A DNA stretch of 64,000 bases, from positions 318,012 to 382,011 of the forward strand of contig NW_001865070.1 in assembly GCF_000002865.3 (NCBI RefSeq), read 5' to 3'. How positions within the stretch are numbered: the stretch's first letter is position 1; the number at the start of each line of letters is the position of its first letter. The stretch comes from Monosiga brevicollis MX1. Its lineage: Eukaryota; Opisthokonta; Choanoflagellata; Craspedida; Salpingoecidae. This document shows, piece by piece, positions 12,382 through 29,525 of the stretch. Made by a program: the position numbers and the translations under genes. The notes below the pieces were generated by a model that saw only the letters and a program-made list of their open reading frames with translations, made no database searches and had not been told where the DNA came from.

Positions 12382-15300
12382 ATGTTGAAAACGGTGGCCG
12401 TCTCGTCCTGGCGGCGGGGTCAACTCCCGGAACCCACTCGTTTACTGGCTGGACAACTTGTGGGACTGGATGACCGACGCCATGGCTATGATGTGGATGA
12501 ACAGGACACAAGCTTTGATGCCAATGTAGGTGCTGCGCCACTTCACCGTTCTCAAACCCGTTCTGCACCTCTCCAGTGCCCAAAACCTGTGGCCGTCTCG
12601 CGACCAGCTCGCCAACACGTGGAAGGGGTGCCGGCAACTACCGCCCCCAAGCATGCGGCTTCAGATACCCTGCCTGCGTCTAGGGCACCTTGTATCCCGT
12701 TTCACTCTTGTTGGTTGCTCACCCACATGTGCGGTCACCCCACCCCTTGCCCCTCTACTTAGGCGGACGTGCGCGCCGGCGGTTACGGCCTCAGTGCCTC
12801 TGCTCACTGCGTGTCCTGGTTGGTCAATAAACGCGCTGAATGGCATTCTGTTCCCCACATACCAGCAACCACTGAAGCGATCGTTTGCATTCCCGTCTTG
12901 AAATATTTTCATTCTATGCTGCTGCCATCGCCTCCTCTTTTGACACGCTCATCTTGGTGCCTCGGCGCACACTGCCTGTAGGCTGAGCCAGGGGCGCCAA
13001 CTGCAACTGCGAGAGACGCGCTTGCAACTCTCACAGGAAGATGCCGTCCTTGTCTTTGAATTTCCGTCTCCCATCGTTCCAGACCCCGTCTTCTTCGAGC
13101 GTGATGGTCGCCTCATTGCCCTCGTCGTCCTGGCTGACGGCACATTTGTACACCTCGCGTTTCCTGCGCCAGCCCAGGTACGCGCGTCCCGCCTGTACCT
13201 TTCTCGTTTGCAGCGTTGAGACCCGCAGGAGTGTGCCTTCACATCTCTGGGTTTGCAGGGACTGGCAATGCGCTTCTTTCACAATTATGAGCAAATTGTG
13301 GGCTCCTTGGGCACCGCGATTGTACAAATTGCTCCTTGCGCTACCGCCATCGCTTGCCTCACTGCCGAATCCGAAGTCATATTGGCCTACCCCGACGTGC
13401 ACAACGGTAATTCCCTCGTTCAGACTGAGCGCCGTAGCCACCGAGGACCCCGAACGCTGAAAACTTATGCAATCATTGGACTCGCAACGGGCCGTGGTGG
13501 GGCACTCAGTGTAACCAGGCTCACCTCAGGCTTTCCTGTCTTTGTACTTAGGAGAGCTGGAGCTTCAGTCGACCATTTTCTATGCCCCAGACATGATGCA
13601 GCAGTTTTTACAAATGGTGCCAGCAGTCTTTCGGTACGTTGCCCATTACCCTCACGCTGACCAGGTTGCGCAGCCCCTCACGCGCCTTCTTCCCTTCCCC
13701 CGCCGCCTTCCCACCTTGGCGCACGATCAGACCCAACGCTTCAGCCCCTGCGCGCGTAACAGCCATGACGACCTTGGCCACGACTGACCGCCGCATCGGT
13801 GCCCTCCTTACTCATGATGGCGGCCTCAAGCTCGTGCTGCAGCAAAACGGCGCGCCTTCGGTACGCCCATGCAAACAATATCACCCTGCCCTCACGCGTT
13901 GCCTCATGCCTTCTTGTGCGCTGCCGCCCCTATAAAAACGTGCTCGCTTGCTCAGCAAATATGCTATCAAGGCACCTTGGCCGAACTTGCCGACTTGTCC
14001 GAACCTGCGCTTGCTCGTGGCATTAACGTCGATGCCTGCCAGGTACGCAACGCTATCAACCCACAGCCTGCAGTCGTGTGTCAAGGTGGGCCTGCCATGC
14101 TCATCAGTGATGCCGCCACCTGTTGGCCATTCCCGCCAGATCACTTCGCATCAAGTTATGGATGGAAACCAAGAAGTCCTCTTGATGGGTGTTTTCATCT
14201 CCCACCCAGAGCTCTCTCAGCTGCGTGTCTACGTCATCAACCTCGACGATGCTGAGCAAGAGCAGCTTGAATTGATGACCGTGCGCTACGGACTGAAGGT
14301 GCGCGAGCCAAGCCGAGTCCCTTCTCGACACACACCCTCTAATCTCGAACTGGCTGACCTTGTGTTCTGTCCCTATTTTGCTCTTTTGTCCGTGTGTCGA
14401 ATACAGCCAACGCTGAGTATGCTGCAGCTGACAGATAGCAGTGCCTGGGTTGTGTACCACGACAAGGACGAGGCCATGGTGTGCTACTCTGAGCTCACAC
14501 CCACTGCCAACACGCACACTGCCTGGCATCCCTGCACACACGACTTTGAGACACCTGCCCTCATTCGCGCTGAGGTGTGCACCAATTGCAGCGCCCTCTT
14601 CCAAGTGAAGATTTGTCAGCCTGCCACTCTTGTGTGTCTGCCTGAGCTCCCTTCGCCTCTCAATTCCCGTCTGGCCTCTCACTGTCACGTAGGGCTATGA
14701 GCAACAGTACCTGCGGCAATTGCTCGCCAGTCCCAGCTTTAGTCGCGATGCTTTTGAAGATGCTTTGAACACAATCTTACCTGATGCTGAGTATGTCTTC
14801 CCCCTGCGTTCTCACAATGCTCGACGATAGTCAAGTGCGCACGTTGTTGTGTGATGCATTCACCGCCAATTGCCGTCATGGCAATATGCGTGCTTGTGCG
14901 AACATAGCCTGGACGCTCTGGCCGATAGCACGCCAGAAACCTTGATCAGTCAGGCGGAAACCTGGCTAGCCGATCTGGTATGCCATTGACCTTTGCGCAA
15001 CACCATTCTCGATAACCTGCAAATCTGACTGCGTTGCCGGCTGTAAGACGGACATTTCAACCAGGCTTTAATTTCATTTTGCTGGACCTGCATCGTGACT
15101 AGGCACTTGCCCGTGGTGGTGAACTGGCTGCTGAAACCCGCTTTCAACTCTATCAGCAACTGGCCGAGCAATACGGACAGCATGCCATTGCTGCCCATCG
15201 CGTTGTCGGCCTACTATGGCACACAAACGATGACATGATCTACACCTTGGCCACGGTATGCACGCGTGGGCACCCCCAACATTCAGCGAGTCATCGCTCT

Positions 15301-18300
15301 CCTTTAGTTGCTAGATCTCATGGTTCTTGATCACCACCTAGAACCACGTCTCCATGACCGTACCGGCGCCGGCCCTACATAAGGTGTACACGGCGGACCC
15401 AACGGCCCGCACACGGTACCTGTCTACCATTTTGGCGCCGGCACAGGTGACCGCCAAGCACATCCAGGACACTGGGGCGCTCGTCGACTGCCTCTGGAAC
15501 CTCGGCTCACTTGTAAGTTGGCAGGCTTACGATCAACAGTCGTCTCTATCTTGAACAGCTCACTGCATCGGTTCCGGTGACATTGGACCAGCTGCAAGAA
15601 TACGATAGTAATGCTTTCGGCGTGGCCCCTCGCCTGGCTTGCGACACCATCGTGGCCTCCCTCCTTGATGGCTCGGCCCTTCAGCGCGGCCATGGCTCGG
15701 TTTGTTCCCTTGACTCGGACCGCTTGTCGGCTGGATGGAACGGAAATGCTCACGCTGTGGCTATGACTTGACCTTGTAGAACGCACAAAGCAGCAGTGAT
15801 GAGTATACGGACATTGCTCAAGCGGTTCGTGTTCAACGATCGCATTGCTTGAATCTCAGTCGTAGCAAAAGACTTGGGGACGAACTTTTTTTTTTTTTTT
15901 TTTCTTTTTTTTTTTTTTTTTGAACCCAACACATACACACCTTTTTTTGTTGAGAGGGTTTGCTGTTTGTCTGTTTGTTTGCGAGATGCTCTTTTCATCT
16001 TACTGTCGGCTTCGCCTCGTCCTCTCAGATCACGGTGCTTCTGGCGCAAGTCGGCGACGTGCTGACGGCCACACTATGCCTGCTGGCAACATTGCAACCC
16101 ATCTCTGCTGACCTTAGCGAGTTTCAAGGTCTGTCATGAATCCACACTGCTACTGCTCTGTACCAGCGCTCGCCACTGATGTTGTCTTGCAACTGTTCCG
16201 TTTTTTGTCGCAATGAAAAGATGGTCTGAGTTCAACCAACTTCTCTGCAATTCTCATGAGGTCAGGCAGACCCTCCTGTGAATGCCATTTGTCCTCGACT
16301 CTTGCTTAGTCTGCCTTCATCGCCTCGCCTTTTTCTGCGTCATTGCTTGCGTCTCACTACCAACGTGCTTCTTTTCCCGCCTTTTCTCATCCGCCTGCCA
16401 ACAGGAGTTGTCATCAAGACCTGGAGCTTGAACTCAAAGTTCTCAGAGAGCTCATGGTCTTGCTTACACTGGCGCAGCGGCTGCCCCGACAAGGCGGCCT
16501 CAGGCAAGATCAAGTTGTTCAAATTCCAGCATTGCTCGAAGTACTAGATGCCTGTGTTCGCGAACGCTATGCCATGGCCTGGCTCGTGGGTCCACGTGCA
16601 TCTGCCAACTTGTGAGTCTTTGGTGATGTACAGTCGCACTCAGGGCCTCTGCACGACGTGTGCTGGAGCAGACTCACTTACTTGCGCTCCGCTTGACGCT
16701 CATGCATCCGATGTCGTGTCACAATAGCTGCCGGCCACTGGCCATGGTGCCTAACTTTGTTTTTTCTCTGCGACAAGCTGAATCGCTGGAAGACGCCATT
16801 CTACAGAGCACGTCGGGGATGTTGTCGGCTTTGCGCTCCGTAGTGGCCATTGAGAACGTGCCTCTGCTCATGGAGCTGCTAGATATTGATCGCAGCGCCA
16901 CCCAGGCAGTGATTGACTTGATGGCGCTTTGCACCGCCCAAGCTCGAGCACGGCCTAGCCTGGATGCCGCTCGCAAATTGCTCAGCCTCTACCTTCAACA
17001 GCCTCGTGAGACCTCGGGCAACGTTCTGGCAGTCGGTGCCCATGCTGCCGACCTGTATCTTGCGCAGATCACTGCTCTCGCGCCTGAAGCCCGCGTTCTC
17101 TTGGCACACATGCAGGCACTTCTGCTCCTGCGCCAGGGTGATTATGATGGGGCTGTTTCAGGCTATGGGTTGGCCTTTGATATTATTCAAGCGCTCTGCA
17201 CCACACCAAATCAAGACCAAGTCATGTCCCGGGAACTCTTGGGCGTCTTGTTGCGCCGTCCCAACCAACCCATGTTGGCAGCGGATCGCTTGGAAGAGGA
17301 GGTGTCTCGAGCTCCGCTAGCGGCTCTGTATGCCAAGGCGTTCATGTTTCATCTTGAGGCGGCCGTGTCTGGGGCCAATTCAAGCCTCGCTGATGCCAAG
17401 GTTGTTGACCTACCTTGCTGATGCGAAGCGAGCTTTGGTTTGAGCGTGGTACCATCACTGGGCTTTCTCACCCCCGCTCTTGCTGCTTCTTGCATAGACG
17501 GTTGGGTTGGTTCTACTGGTTCAAGTCATTGATGCCGCCGTCATGGAATACCAGGTACAGCACCGCGACTACGAGGAAGGCTAACCCACAGAAGAAGCTG
17601 GGCTGGTGTTTGATCAACTTTGTTTGCTGTATACTGATGGCGTTTGGCGATCCAATTAACTAGATGGCAAGCGCTCTTGCGGACTCGAACGAAGCTCGGG
17701 CGGCATTGGAACAAGAGGTGCAGCTTTTTGTTTTTTGTTTTTTGTTTTTTGTTTGTTTTGGCCGCACGCACTAACATCCCAAAGCGAATTTTTTTCCAGC
17801 GTCATTGCTTCACCTGGCCTCTCACCGGCTCCCTTTCGCGCCTCGTAGCTTACAACGATGCATATCAACACTTTCAAGCACAAACTGGCACTCAACGATG
17901 TGGATGGTGCCTTTGCAGCCATCGCGCAATTGGGTGCCCACGAAGCGATTCGGGACGATTGCATCTCGGAGCTAGGTAGGAGCAGCTGCACCCCAATGCC
18001 CCCCTTGCTGATCATCCCCACCACATTTATCGCCTCCCCTTGCATGAACTTCCTCTGTTCTACTCGTCCTTGTTTTTTTGCATTGCGCTGTTTGGCCTCC
18101 CTCGCCGCCATGTCTCGGTCTGTCTCAAAATGCTTGGCTGACCCTCATGCCGGGCCTGCATGACTGGTGCTTCTAGTCTCGACACTCTGCGATCGCAATG
18201 AAATGCAGGCGATCGTGCAACTCCCCTACGGGCAACTGGAGCATGTATGTTGTAGGCGAATGCAGGCTCTGCCCTGGTCTTCTGGTCAAAAACAAACTGA

Positions 18301-20662
18301 CCCAACTTTTTTGATGTCATGTCAGATTGTACGCAACGTCATCTCCACGCGGGCACGCAATGCCAGCGCAACTGCAGCCGCCTTAGAGGACAGGGTCAAT
18401 TTTTACCAGGTGCAGAAAAGTTCACTGCGGAGCCTTTTCTGACCAGTTGCCGCAAGAATGACCTTGTTCATCCATTCCACTTGCACCGCCACCCTCAATG
18501 ACCCAACCCTGTAGGTTTTGTATGCATTCTTTATCTTTCGGGCTGACTACGCGGCAGCCGCACAGGCCATGTACATTTATGCGTCACGACTAGCGGTACG
18601 TCTTGGCTTCCAGACCGTGGATGCTTGGGACATGTGTGTGACTCGCACCACCTTCGTACATTCACCACGCACCCCGTATTCGTGCACGTGTTGATTAGGC
18701 CGAATCTCTCGACCCAGACACTGACGAATCCATGATCGTGCTTGAGGCTGAACGCGACGCCTACTTGACGGCTTTGAATGCTCTTCAAACCCTGCCCACG
18801 GAGCACGCTTGGTTTGCCGCCAACGTTGTCTCGCGAGGTGAGCTGACAGCCTACAAGCCTCCCGCATCAGACGGCGCTCGTTTTCCTTCGTCAGTGTGCT
18901 GCTTTGCCCCGAATGTTCAATGAGTTGTCTGTCATTTCGTCGCCTTTAGCAGACGGTCATCATCAGAATGCGGCCCCAAAGCGTGTGCGACATGGTATGT
19001 AACCGATTGAAGTGTGAGGTAGACCGCTGCACGTTTTGTGTGCTTGTTGACGGATTGCACATACTTTTCGTGTCGGGCATTTCACTTGTGCCTAGGTGGA
19101 GAAGATTCGATGGACGAGAGCCAGGACATCGTGGTCACGCCTTCTTCTGGCGCCTCGATTGTGACGGCACATGAATTGCGTTGCTGGTACGTCTTCTTCT
19201 CCCTTCGTGCCTTTTTTCTTTCTTTTTTTTCTTTCTCCCTGGTGCATACTGACTTTGGGACGAACTGAACCGCGCCGAATTTTCCGTGGAACCTAGCTAT
19301 GTCCTGTGCCAGGCAGTAGCTGACATTGTCGATGCCAAGCTGCCTGGTTATCGCCAGCTATGTACGTGAACTGAGAGATACCGTGCCAGCCCTGTTGCGT
19401 TGCCATGGGACCACTTTTGGTGCTTCTGCTCTTTTCGTCCGGGAGGGCGCGCTTGTTGAATTTCAACTCCTCACATGTATTTTCCCATGGGGTTAGCACG
19501 CAACGTCAACTACACCTTGGCGGCTGAAGTCCTCATCTCTGCACGCCGTTATGACGATGCGATTAACCTCGTGCTCACACGGGCCCGGGGCCAGGTGGAC
19601 CAGGTCAGTGCGGCTACAAGCCTTGTTGTTGTTGTTGTGCCGCTGGGCTGCTCGACCTCTCAACAAAATTCACTATTGTGGAATATGAAATAGGTTGAGT
19701 TTGACTTTTCAAGCTTGTTTCGAGACCTGACGGAACAGTGTCTGCGGATTTCGCTCGAGACCGACGTGGACGTGACTTGGTTGTATCAGAATGAGAGCCC
19801 TATCGCCGCGGGTAGCACGGCTGAGGCTATCGCCTGGCGACTCTTGCGCAAATATCTTGCGCTACTCGACTGCAACACCACCTCTTTTGTTGTATGTCTT
19901 GTCCTCGGCCCATGACCACCTTGCACAGACGGCACAAAACACATGAGTTTCGATGCTGTCTTGGCCTCATGCGCTGGGTGTGGCCGCATAGTATCACGAG
20001 GTCGTGACACGCACCATCTTGTCACTGCGGCCACTCAAGAATGGCACGCGCTTTCCCCTCCCACATTGGCTGCTGGAGAGTCATTTGGTGAGCTTGCCTT
20101 GGCCCTGTTTCTGCGAAAGAAGGAGACCAAAGACTACCATCTCCATCGCGCTGCCTGCCGACCCGCCATGCGGCGCGTCGTGTTGTTTGGCATGCCTTGC
20201 CGTGTCCTGAGACTCACTCCCATGTCAACTTGCCCCCGGCGTCTGCTGCGTCGTTTGATTCTCCTCCAACTTTGACAGGCATGCAACCCCAATGCGCTTC
20301 TGGCCTTGCTCTTGCGTTATCAAATGTGGGACGTCGCTCACCAGGTTGCAGTGACGTCAATTCAAGAGGCACACAAGGTTCTGCAGGCACGGGACGAAGG
20401 CAACACCAATCTACCTCGCCAGAGCCTTCATGCCGTGCCTTTCGACAACATTGAACGGCTGCAAAAGGTGGGTTTGAAAATTTCTGTCGTGACTGATTGA
20501 AACCCGTTTGAGCAAGCGCTGCCGGTGTTTTGATTCTCTGCCTTGACGCCTGTGTTGCAGAGCTTGCAAGTGGTGTCTGGCAAGAACGAGGCCTTGCAAG
20601 GGCTTGAAGAAGAGCTGAAGCACGTCCTCGACCGTTTTAAAACCCGTCTCTACTATCAATAG
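12382..20662 (+). CDS. NUP160: Nucleoporin NUP160 (Nup120), Y-complex subunit
   Basis: This long, strongly spliced gene has more than 20 exons. I could follow in-phase exons at 12982-13177, 13259-13406, 13552-13633, 13665-13860, 13956-14042, 14140-14298, 14407-14574, 14693-14790, and later to 18244, 18326-18409 and 18515-18595, up to the stop at 20660-20662. NUP160 is a scaffold of the nuclear pore Y-complex. The first part is beta-propeller-like (DGRLIALVVLADGTFVHL, LRVYVINLDD). The C-terminal helices match human NUP160: TLCDRNEMQAIVQLPYGQLE, VLYAFFIFRADYAAAAQAMY, and DAYLTALNALQTLPTEHAWF align with its LCERSQLQDLVEFPY, LLYAFHIYRHNYRKA and CYLAALNCLRLIRPEYAW segments. The protein ends at LYYQ. 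The first two exons and the start (ATG at 12382 offered) are not settled, since two frames are possible at 12577-12760. Confidence 0.85.
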
Positions 20663-21261
20663 ATGGTGTCGTGGTGGAAGGGTCTGGCGCTTGAGGCGGA
20701 AGGACCGACTTGATATGGTCGCAAACCAGTGATGCGCCTTTGAAGCTTTCTTTGCGAGATGAATGTGTGCCCAAAGTTGGTGCTCGCTCTCTCACATGCC
20801 CTGGCCCGCCACAGGACTTGTTGCGTCGTTCAGAATTGATCTTTTCTTTTTTTCTTTTTTTTTCTTCTTTTTTCTTTCTTTTCTTCATCTTTTTGTTCTC
20901 GTTGTGGCTTCATGACCAGCTGGCTATCTCATCCCCGAGTGCACAGATCGAGCGCTTGACCTTTCTTAATTTTTACCTCTGGGAAGTCACACACATCTGT
21001 TTTGGATATTGTAATTGTCGATGCTAAGACGCTGGCTTGTAGCACCGCATGCTCTCCCTTTTGCTGGACAGGCTTGGATGATACGAGCACCTGACCTGAA
21101 TTTTACGTGAGCAAAAAGTGCCTCATGTGCTGAGGGTACTCGACTGGCAAGAAAAAGTATCTAGAGGTCAACTCATTTACTCGACTTTGGCCTCCAAGAT
21201 TAGCTTGCCCATCCCGCATCCAATTGGAAGGCGCTGACCATTCCGCGCCGACGCATGGCCT
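20663..21261. other. Spacer between convergent NUP160 and RNF121
   Basis: This stretch holds the two 3' ends. A T-rich, TTTC-type tract runs at about 20838-20896. No gene or conserved frame is seen. Confidence 0.5.
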
Positions 21262-23283
<2,022 letters not shown>

Positions 23284-24325
23284 CTACCCGCCCAGTTGCC
23301 AAGACCACAAGAACACATACCATGGGTCAGCCGGCAATGCAACATCGAAAGAAGATAGATAGGGCCGGCCCCGGCCAACAGAACACGACATGTTTTTGCA
23401 AGTGGCGAGCTGCCAGCATGGCACATGGCCTGCACCTCGCCCACAGCAGTTCTCTCTCTCTTTCTCTCTTTACACCAAGTGGACTGATTCCTTTTTGCAT
23501 ATCCAGATGTCCTCGACCAACATACCGCCAATCCGACCAGCAACAGGGCTGCCAGCAAGGCCACCCCGGCTGCCGTTGTCCGCATCGTGTCGTTGAACAC
23601 ACACACACATACACACACACACACAGAAAAAAAAAATTAAAAACAAGAGAGCGAGAGAGATCCAGCGTTAAGCGGAAATGTGAATAAAGTCACGCTTTGC
23701 AGATCATCCGGGGTTAATGTCAGATTTTAATTGTCAGCAGAACGGGAGGATGTGGTGCATGCATGTATGCATATGGCGCGGACGTGCGCCTTCATGCCGA
23801 CGGCTGTGGGGTTGCACTGCGATGCCTGGCATGTTTTGTTGGACACGCACCTCACGGTGGTCCTGACAAGGCTTCTGTACTGCTTTTTACTGCCCATCCC
23901 CACCCCCCACACGCTAGTTTGGTTCAAGTGCCCGATACCTTTTTAGCCGTGTGACGTCTCCCTTAAAGGCATGCAGCGTCTGTCCCACTCGCACAGCAAT
24001 GTCCGCGGTTGCAATGCAACGGGCCATGACAGGACGTGGCCTTGCGCGACTGCACTCGGGCTTGAGCCAAGCATAAAAAACAGTGTGCACAATCGAGATG
24101 GACCAGGCCCCGTCTGCCGGCATTTGCGCAGCATCAGGCCCGGCCCACAAGCGGCGGTGGCAATGTGTTGACCGACACACAACTCTGTGCTAGTTTCATC
24201 TGTTGCATATGTGTGTGTGTGTGTGGACGCTTTTCCATTGAGAAGGATCTGTGCGAGTCGATCGGCAGTCAAAACTGCCTCATCAGCGCCAGCACTTTCC
24301 AGGTTTCCGCCCTTGAGCGGCCACG
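23284..24325. other. Divergent promoter region between RNF121 and the receptor gene
   Basis: It holds a CT-rich stretch at 23449-23470, CA repeats at 23597-23625, a palindrome-like element at 23677-23698 and a short GT run at 24209-24224. No gene is recognised in it. Part may be 5' UTR. Confidence 0.5.
23677..23698. promoter_or_regulatory. Palindromic GTGTGAT-type element (copy C, degenerate)
   Basis: AAATGTGA and TCACGCTTT face each other across six bases (ataaag). Read on the minus strand it is AAAGCGTGA...TCACATTT, nearly the same form as the copy at 46700-46723. It lies in a divergent spacer. Confidence 0.4.
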
Positions 24326-26032
24326 ATGGCAGCGATGCTTGGCTTGATTCGCCCATGGCCTGCCCAGGCCGCCCCTGTGCTCTTGTCGGCTCTGCTGGTT
24401 GCACTCAGCTGTGGTCCAGTGCTCGTCGATGCGCAAACCACCGCCCCTCCTCGGCTCTACTACGCCGAGGTAACGTTTAGAAACCTCAATTTCTCCACTG
24501 TCTTGGGACCAGCTGACGGCTTTGAGAGCCTGCGCTTTGGCACCCTGTTCTACCTGACTGTCACGGCCAACACCGTGGAGGCCAGCGCCGTTCACAATGT
24601 CTCGGTCCTGGCCGCATCCAATGACACGATTGTGCGACTGGGGGTGGAAACCTCCGCACAAGCGACCGCCATCGAGGTGGCCGCCGTGCGCGGCCTCTGT
24701 GTCACGTATAACAGCCAGCGATATTGCACCCATCTAGACAATAGCCCTGTTGTTCTTGGACCCTCTGATGATGATGAGCCCCTAGAGATTGGCCCCAATA
24801 CCAAGAGTCCCGAAACTATGCAGAGCGAAGGAGACGGTCTTTCCCAGACCAACCTGATCCTGATTGTGGCCGCCAGCGTTCTCGTCTTTGTGGCCCTTGT
24901 CCTTGTCTGGATTGACCGGGTGCAAAAACGCCGCAAGCGTGAGGCTGCCGCCAAGCGCAAAAACTCAAACTTCTGCTTTGACGACATCCTGGCGCCCAAC
25001 GACACTTATCAAGCCAAACGCCACCAACGCCTGTTGGCCATGATCAAACCTGGCTCTGACTCTCTGCGGGGTCCTCAGATCAGTCAGCAAGTGCAAGCCC
25101 AATCGGCCGCCGCACCTTCCCAGCCCACTGCCCTGTCACAGGCCATGCGCCCCATGTTACCACTGCCAATCACCCATCCTGCCTCCGTAGTCCCCAGTAC
25201 AACCCACGCGAGCAACGGCGTTGCAAGACCGCAGCCTCGCGCGCCATTGGCACTACCCCACCATGCGCTGCAGCGGCCAGCGCCACAGCATCGTCGCGAC
25301 TACCACGAATATCACCAGCCCCAAAGACAAGCAACCGCTTACGGACACCTACACCAACGACCTCATCACCTGCCACCCTCAACGTCCGAGTACCACCAGC
25401 CCCAACAAGTACCAAGACAGCATCAACACCGTCAGACACACGCTGCGCCCCACCTCAGCCAGCAGAAGTATCACCAAGCCATGGCTGCTGCTGACGATGG
25501 CGGGGCCCTTCCCCTGGACTATCCACATCGCCCGCAGACCACCGAATATCTCAAACCTGCAACTCAAAATGGCGAACCGCTCTATGACCTGGCATCCTCC
25601 CTGGATGCTGACTCGCTGCCGCGCAAGCGCTACCCTGTGCCCGGAGGGTTGCCCCCAGCTCCCCCCGTGCCACCAGCCACGCCTGCTATGGTATGGGCCC
25701 CGCCCCCCATCAAGTCACCACTAGCCTCGCCTTCTCGAGCTCCTGGCATGGTGCCCAGGACGCGCTCGACCGCCTTTGTGCCCTTTAGCCGCCAGACCAA
25801 CGATGAATCACCCTCCCTCTGGCCTGCCCCAGCCTTGCCTCCCGTGCCTCGACCCACCACTTCCGACTATGCCGCCTCGCGCGCGTCGTGGGGCACCGTG
25901 ACCACCACCCCGAGTCGCCGACGCTCTGTCCGGTTTGCCGGGGAGCCGCTCTACGCTGAGATGGGGTCAGAAACGGACATCGACATGACTGGTTACGACA
26001 ATGCCGATGACAGCGATGACAGTGACGAGTAG
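24326..26032 (+). CDS. Receptor-like single-pass membrane protein with tyrosine-motif tail
   Basis: One uninterrupted frame of 568 aa. Residues 1-36 look like a signal peptide (hydrophobic run, VDA before Q37). The ectodomain (about 37-175) has sites for N-glycosylation at N55, N91 and N99 but no domain I know. A membrane segment (about 177-195) is followed by a basic stop-transfer stretch, VQKRRKRE. The long Pro/Gln/His-rich tail carries many tyrosines in linear-motif contexts: NDTY (225-228), EYHQPQ twice (Y329, Y356), EYLKP (Y408), EPLYDLA (Y420), EPLYAEM (Y543, a YxxM) and GYDNA (Y557, a YxN). YxxM and YxN are established SH2 ligands of PI3K p85 and Grb2. That this tail is phosphorylated is inference. 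The gene lacks introns, unlike most neighbours. The start is the only ATG giving a signal peptide. Confidence 0.75.
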   Translation: MAAMLGLIRPWPAQAAPVLLSALLVALSCGPVLVDAQTTAPPRLYYAEVTFRNLNFSTVLGPADGFESLRFGTLFYLTVTANTVEASAVHNVSVLAASNDTIVRLGVETSAQATAIEVAAVRGLCVTYNSQRYCTHLDNSPVVLGPSDDDEPLEIGPNTKSPETMQSEGDGLSQTNLILIVAASVLVFVALVLVWIDRVQKRRKREAAAKRKNSNFCFDDILAPNDTYQAKRHQRLLAMIKPGSDSLRGPQISQQVQAQSAAAPSQPTALSQAMRPMLPLPITHPASVVPSTTHASNGVARPQPRAPLALPHHALQRPAPQHRRDYHEYHQPQRQATAYGHLHQRPHHLPPSTSEYHQPQQVPRQHQHRQTHAAPHLSQQKYHQAMAAADDGGALPLDYPHRPQTTEYLKPATQNGEPLYDLASSLDADSLPRKRYPVPGGLPPAPPVPPATPAMVWAPPPIKSPLASPSRAPGMVPRTRSTAFVPFSRQTNDESPSLWPAPALPPVPRPTTSDYAASRASWGTVTTTPSRRRSVRFAGEPLYAEMGSETDIDMTGYDNADDSDDSDE

Positions 26033-26667
26033 ACTCGCTGCAATCCTCAACTCAAGCCCGTTCTCAGTGCCACTCCATGCTCAGGGTCTTACGACGGTTG
26101 AGCTGGTGCTGAACCATACCTTGGGTCTCAAAACTGTGGTTCGGCGTGCATCCGCGATGCCATGCTTTCCTGCAGTGAAGGCCTTGAGACATATCTTCAA
26201 TGTATCGCGAGATTGTTGCTGGCACAAGGGCCAAGTCCTTGTGCCAGAGTAGCATCTACAGTAGCCATTGCAGAGGCTTGGTCCGCACCCAAGTCGGGAG
26301 ACCACTGGGCGTTGCCCGAGCTCGCCCAGTTGCATCCCTACTCTCACCATCATAGCCAAAACTAGCATCTTGCAGTATCTTCACGCGGCTCTTGTGGCCT
26401 CGACCCGTTCGCGTTTCTTGCCTTGTAAATTGAACACCGTTTAGCAAAAAGCATAAATTTTTCGTGCTCACGATAGCAAAAGAAAAAAAATTTGGACAAG
26501 GGGGGCGAAGGACATGGTGAATAAGACAGATTGATAAAAGAGAAGACAAGGAACAGCAAAAAGGCTCAGGAACAGGAGTGCCAGAGACCCCACAGGTCAG
26601 CAAGCAAGAAGCCTAAATGCAAATTAGTCAGGCAGAGTCAAAAGGTAGCTGCACGTTGCGAGGTTGT
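26033..26667. other. Spacer between convergent receptor gene and CDC37
   Basis: Apart from a perfect 11-bp hairpin at 26219-26247, this holds no recognised gene. Short open frames on both strands lack family features. An A run occurs at 26480-26490. Confidence 0.5.
26219..26247. other. Perfect 11-bp stem-loop
   Basis: CTGGCACAAGG at 26219-26229 and CCTTGTGCCAG at 26237-26247 are exact reverse complements around a 7-base loop (gccaagt). It lies about 190 bases after the receptor stop codon, between convergent genes, so it could be a 3'-end or RNA structure. There is no T run directly after it. Confidence 0.6.
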
Positions 26668-28726
<2,059 letters not shown>

Positions 28727-29525
28727 GACGGCGGTTGGCAAGCGCGGCAAAAAGATATACGGCTAATTTCCAAAAACATCAAACAGAGTTGCAGACGCAG
28801 GCAAGCCAGAGATGAGTGCAACGAATCCAGTTCATGTCCCGAGGCTCTTTCATTGGTATGCTCAGGGCGTGGCCTCAGACAAGCGCGCCCGCGCCGCGTC
28901 AGCCGCACCAAGTCGACAAGTCACTGTCAAAGACTCAACCAAAACAGCGACACTGCTGACCCGCCCACACAAACAGACACACACACAAGACCCTCTTCCA
29001 GTGGCCTCACCCCGATGAACAAAAACCCAATACCCCCTTCTGTTCAACCCATCAGCCAGGTCAGCACCGCGCTGCCGTTTCCCTCGATGCGACTCACCTC
29101 CTGCTCTCGAACCAACAAATGCATGCCCAGCGTCTCTCTCTCTCCCTCTCTCTCTCTAGCTCTTGCTTACAAACAACGACAGCTGGTAACACAACGACCG
29201 AGAAGCACCAAAGTAAGAAGGAGAACAAAAGAGAGAGAGAACAAAAGGGACCGGGCTCTAGAACGTGCTGGAAGAATGAGAACACCATACATGCGTCATT
29301 GCTGTGATTCGAGGTGAGGATCGATTGTTATCGGGGCATACAGCCCAAATTCCACGACTACAGGCTCGCGCGCCATCAATCAAATGAGGCAACGGCAGCA
29401 AAACTCCCCCAGTCCCTCAAGGGTGTGTGGCACCAAAGCCAAAAAAGCCTAAAAGTTATCCATCAGTCGCAGTACCCATAATTTGTCCGCACTGCGCAAG
29501 TGTGCCAAAAGTGCCTGGGCGCAGT
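28727..29525. other. CDC37 upstream region
   Basis: Spacer between two minus-strand genes: the CDC37 promoter and the DnaJ 3' end. It contains a short CT tract at about 29131-29158 and GA-rich sequence at 29215-29255. No gene is recognised. Confidence 0.5.
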
